Positions 62,548 through 64,000 of a DNA stretch of 64,000 bases are shown piece by piece. Source of the DNA: Arthrobacter sp. NEB 688 (lineage in GTDB: Bacteria > Actinomycetota > Actinomycetes > Actinomycetales > Dermatophilaceae); contig NZ_CP053707.1 of assembly GCF_013201035.1 (NCBI RefSeq), positions 1,674,001-1,738,000 on the forward strand, read 5' to 3'. The first letter of the stretch is position 1. Every line of letters starts with the position of its first letter. The translations under genes and the position numbers were made by a program. The notes below the pieces were generated by a model. The model was not told the origin of the DNA. It made no database searches and saw only the letters and a list, made by a program, of their open reading frames with translations.

Positions 62548-64000
62548 GGCGCTCGCTCGTCGTGTCCCTCGTCGCCCTGACCGCCGCGGCGCTCGCGGCG
62601 CCCTCGGCGGCCGCGCTCCCGTCGAGCGCCCCCACGCCACCCTCGTCGCCGGCCGTCGAGGCGCTGCTGGCGCACGTCCCGCAGGACGGGACCGTCAAGG
62701 TCCTCGTGCGGATGCGGCCGACCGGACCTGTTCCCCGCAGCCTCGCCGGGGCAGGTCCCGCGCGCCGGAGGGCCCTGGTCCGCGGCCTGCGCGACGGGGC
62801 CGCGGCGCACCAGCGGGGCGTCCTCGACGCCGTCGACCGGCTGGCCCGCCGGGGGGAGGTGCGGGCGCACACCGCGCTGTGGGTCACCGACGCCGTGGCC
62901 GTCACCGCCTCGCCCGCGGCGGTGCGCGAGCTCGCCGCCCGCCCGGACGTCGCGTCGGTCGTCCCGGACCGGGTCGTCGTCACCCCGGCGGCGGTCTCCG
63001 TGGAGCCGACCATCGACGCCACCGGCGCGCCGGCGCTCTGGGCGGGCGGGCGCACCGGCACCGGCGTCGTCGTCGCGTCGCTCGACTCCGGCGTCGACCT
63101 GACCAACCCCGACCTCGCGGCGTCCTGGCGCGGGGGAGCCGGCTCGTGGTTCGACCCCTACGGCGAGCACCCCGACACCCCGACCGACCTCCTCGGGCAC
63201 GGCACGGCCGTCACCGGGACGATGGTCGGCGGCACCGACGCCGGCTCCGCCTACGGGATGGCCCCCGGCGCCCGGTGGGTCGCGGCGCGGATCTTCGACG
63301 ACCGGGGTGCCTCCTCGCTCACGGCGCTCCACCAGGCGTTCCAGTGGGTCCTCGACCCCGACCACGACCCGACGACCGACGACGCCCCCGACGTCGTCGA
63401 CCTGTCCTGGTCGCTCGGCACCGGACCCGGCTGCGACCTCGCCGTCCAGCCCGACGTCGCCGCCCTGCGCGCCGCCGGCATCCTGCCGGTCGCCGCGGCC
63501 GGGAACTTCGGCCCGGGCGCGGCGACCAGCGCGAGCCCGGCCAACTACCCGGAGGCCCTGTCGGTCGGGGCGGCCACCGCGGACGGCGCGGTCTGGGCGT
63601 TCTCGAGCACCGGTCCGAGCGGGTGCGGGGGCCGCACGCGCCCGTTCCCGGACCTCGTGGCGCCGGGCGTCGACGTGCTCACCGCCGACCTCTACGGCTC
63701 CTACCAGGCCGTCGACGGCACCTCCATCGCCGCACCCCACGTCGCCGGCGCCGCGGCGCTGCTGCTCCAGGGCCGGCCGACCACGACGCCGGACGTGCTC
63801 TCCGCGGCCCTCGCGACGACGGCACGGGACCTCGGTGTGCCGGGTCCCGACGACGTCTTCGGCTCCGGCCTCGTCGACGTCGCGGCCGCCGACACCGCGC
63901 TGGGGCCGGTCGCGCCGACCGGTGACTTCACGGTCGTGGTGCGCCCCACCCGCCTGGTGCTCGCCCCCGGACCCACCGCGTCCGTCATCGTGCGCGTCGC
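62544..64000 (+). CDS. Secreted subtilisin-like (S8) protease, 3' end beyond window
   Basis: At least 485 codons. Signal peptide (LVVSLVALTAAALAAPSAAA), an inhibitor-like propeptide to residue ~150, then the S8 domain with catalytic Asp in VVASLDSGVD, His in LLGHGTAVTG and Ser in DGTSIAAPHVAGAAAL. A beta domain begins at the right edge. GAGGAGG upstream; ATGA overlap with copCD. It may process the large secreted proteins encoded upstream (inference). Confidence 0.92.
   Translation, partial: MRRSLVVSLVALTAAALAAPSAAALPSSAPTPPSSPAVEALLAHVPQDGTVKVLVRMRPTGPVPRSLAGAGPARRRALVRGLRDGAAAHQRGVLDAVDRLARRGEVRAHTALWVTDAVAVTASPAAVRELAARPDVASVVPDRVVVTPAAVSVEPTIDATGAPALWAGGRTGTGVVVASLDSGVDLTNPDLAASWRGGAGSWFDPYGEHPDTPTDLLGHGTAVTGTMVGGTDAGSAYGMAPGARWVAARIFDDRGASSLTALHQAFQWVLDPDHDPTTDDAPDVVDLSWSLGTGPGCDLAVQPDVAALRAAGILPVAAAGNFGPGAATSASPANYPEALSVGAATADGAVWAFSSTGPSGCGGRTRPFPDLVAPGVDVLTADLYGSYQAVDGTSIAAPHVAGAAALLLQGRPTTTPDVLSAALATTARDLGVPGPDDVFGSGLVDVAAADTALGPVAPTGDFTVVVRPTRLVLAPGPTASVIVRV

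Overview
The window is extremely GC-rich and densely coded, with many GTG starts, 4-bp ATGA/GTGA overlaps, an rplM-rpsI-glmM block, a mycofactocin cluster and a DUF222/HNH protein. These point to a high-GC Gram-positive (Actinomycetia). I cannot fix the genus from sequence alone; Micrococcales or Propionibacteriales is a guess.

Region 1 (1-10362) is a mycofactocin redox locus. On the minus strand the order is mftA (36-aa precursor, too short for ordinary ORF calling), mftB, mftC, mftE, an SDR, mftF and a left-truncated mftD. Divergently on the plus strand lie a mycofactocin-type methanol/alcohol dehydrogenase (mno), a perfect 18-bp hairpin, a MoxR ATPase and a VWA protein that both carry His-rich tracts, and a probable mycofactocin-glycan methyltransferase (MftM-like). 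At 13882-17140 an ErcA-like Fe-ADH, a GAF histidine kinase and a LuxR-type regulator form a translationally coupled unit that is a good candidate regulator of the locus.

Region 2 (10477-13686 and 17248-40934) is mostly chromosomal core: a secreted protein, a P-loop kinase, DUF222/HNH, an ECF sigma/RskA-like anti-sigma pair with a secreted Ca-loop protein, an MFS/ArsR pair with a four-site 13-bp-period operator array, rplM-rpsI, glmM, an Ohr/OsmC protein, lhgO, a GH1 glycosidase, a coupled PfkB kinase-fumarase-carbonic anhydrase-MOSC operon, DUF4245, a RibD-like reductase, xseB and xseA separated by a TetR/membrane-protein pair, ispH, GNAT, rmuC, glutathione peroxidase, a HIT-like protein, a Nudix hydrolase, a 33-aa membrane microprotein and ychF.

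Region 3 (41198-46920) is an accessory-looking, lower-GC, four-gene coupled operon: a second MoxR ATPase, a 134-aa protein, a 560-aa protein with a vWA-like N-terminus and propeller-like repeats, and an 825-aa helical/beta-propeller protein. It matches the architecture of the MoxR-vWA-beta-propeller (bpX) ternary systems, which are predicted conflict or quality-control systems with little experimental work. A small gene remnant lies beside it.

Region 4 (48048-64000) is a secreted copper locus. A nine-unit array of 11-bp direct repeats precedes a 2035-aa secreted beta-helix protein. Three cupredoxin-domain proteins follow in tight succession. The first keeps only the domain-1 copper ligands (HWH, HCH plus type-1 Cys/His/Met), the second keeps only domain-2 HxH motifs, and the third has lost both. 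Together the first two could build one trinuclear copper centre across a hetero-oligomer. A membrane-anchored His-containing protein, a CopC-CopD fusion and a subtilisin (cut by the right edge) complete the run. Regions 3 and 4 and the MoxR-VWA pair beside mno are the most promising for new biology.
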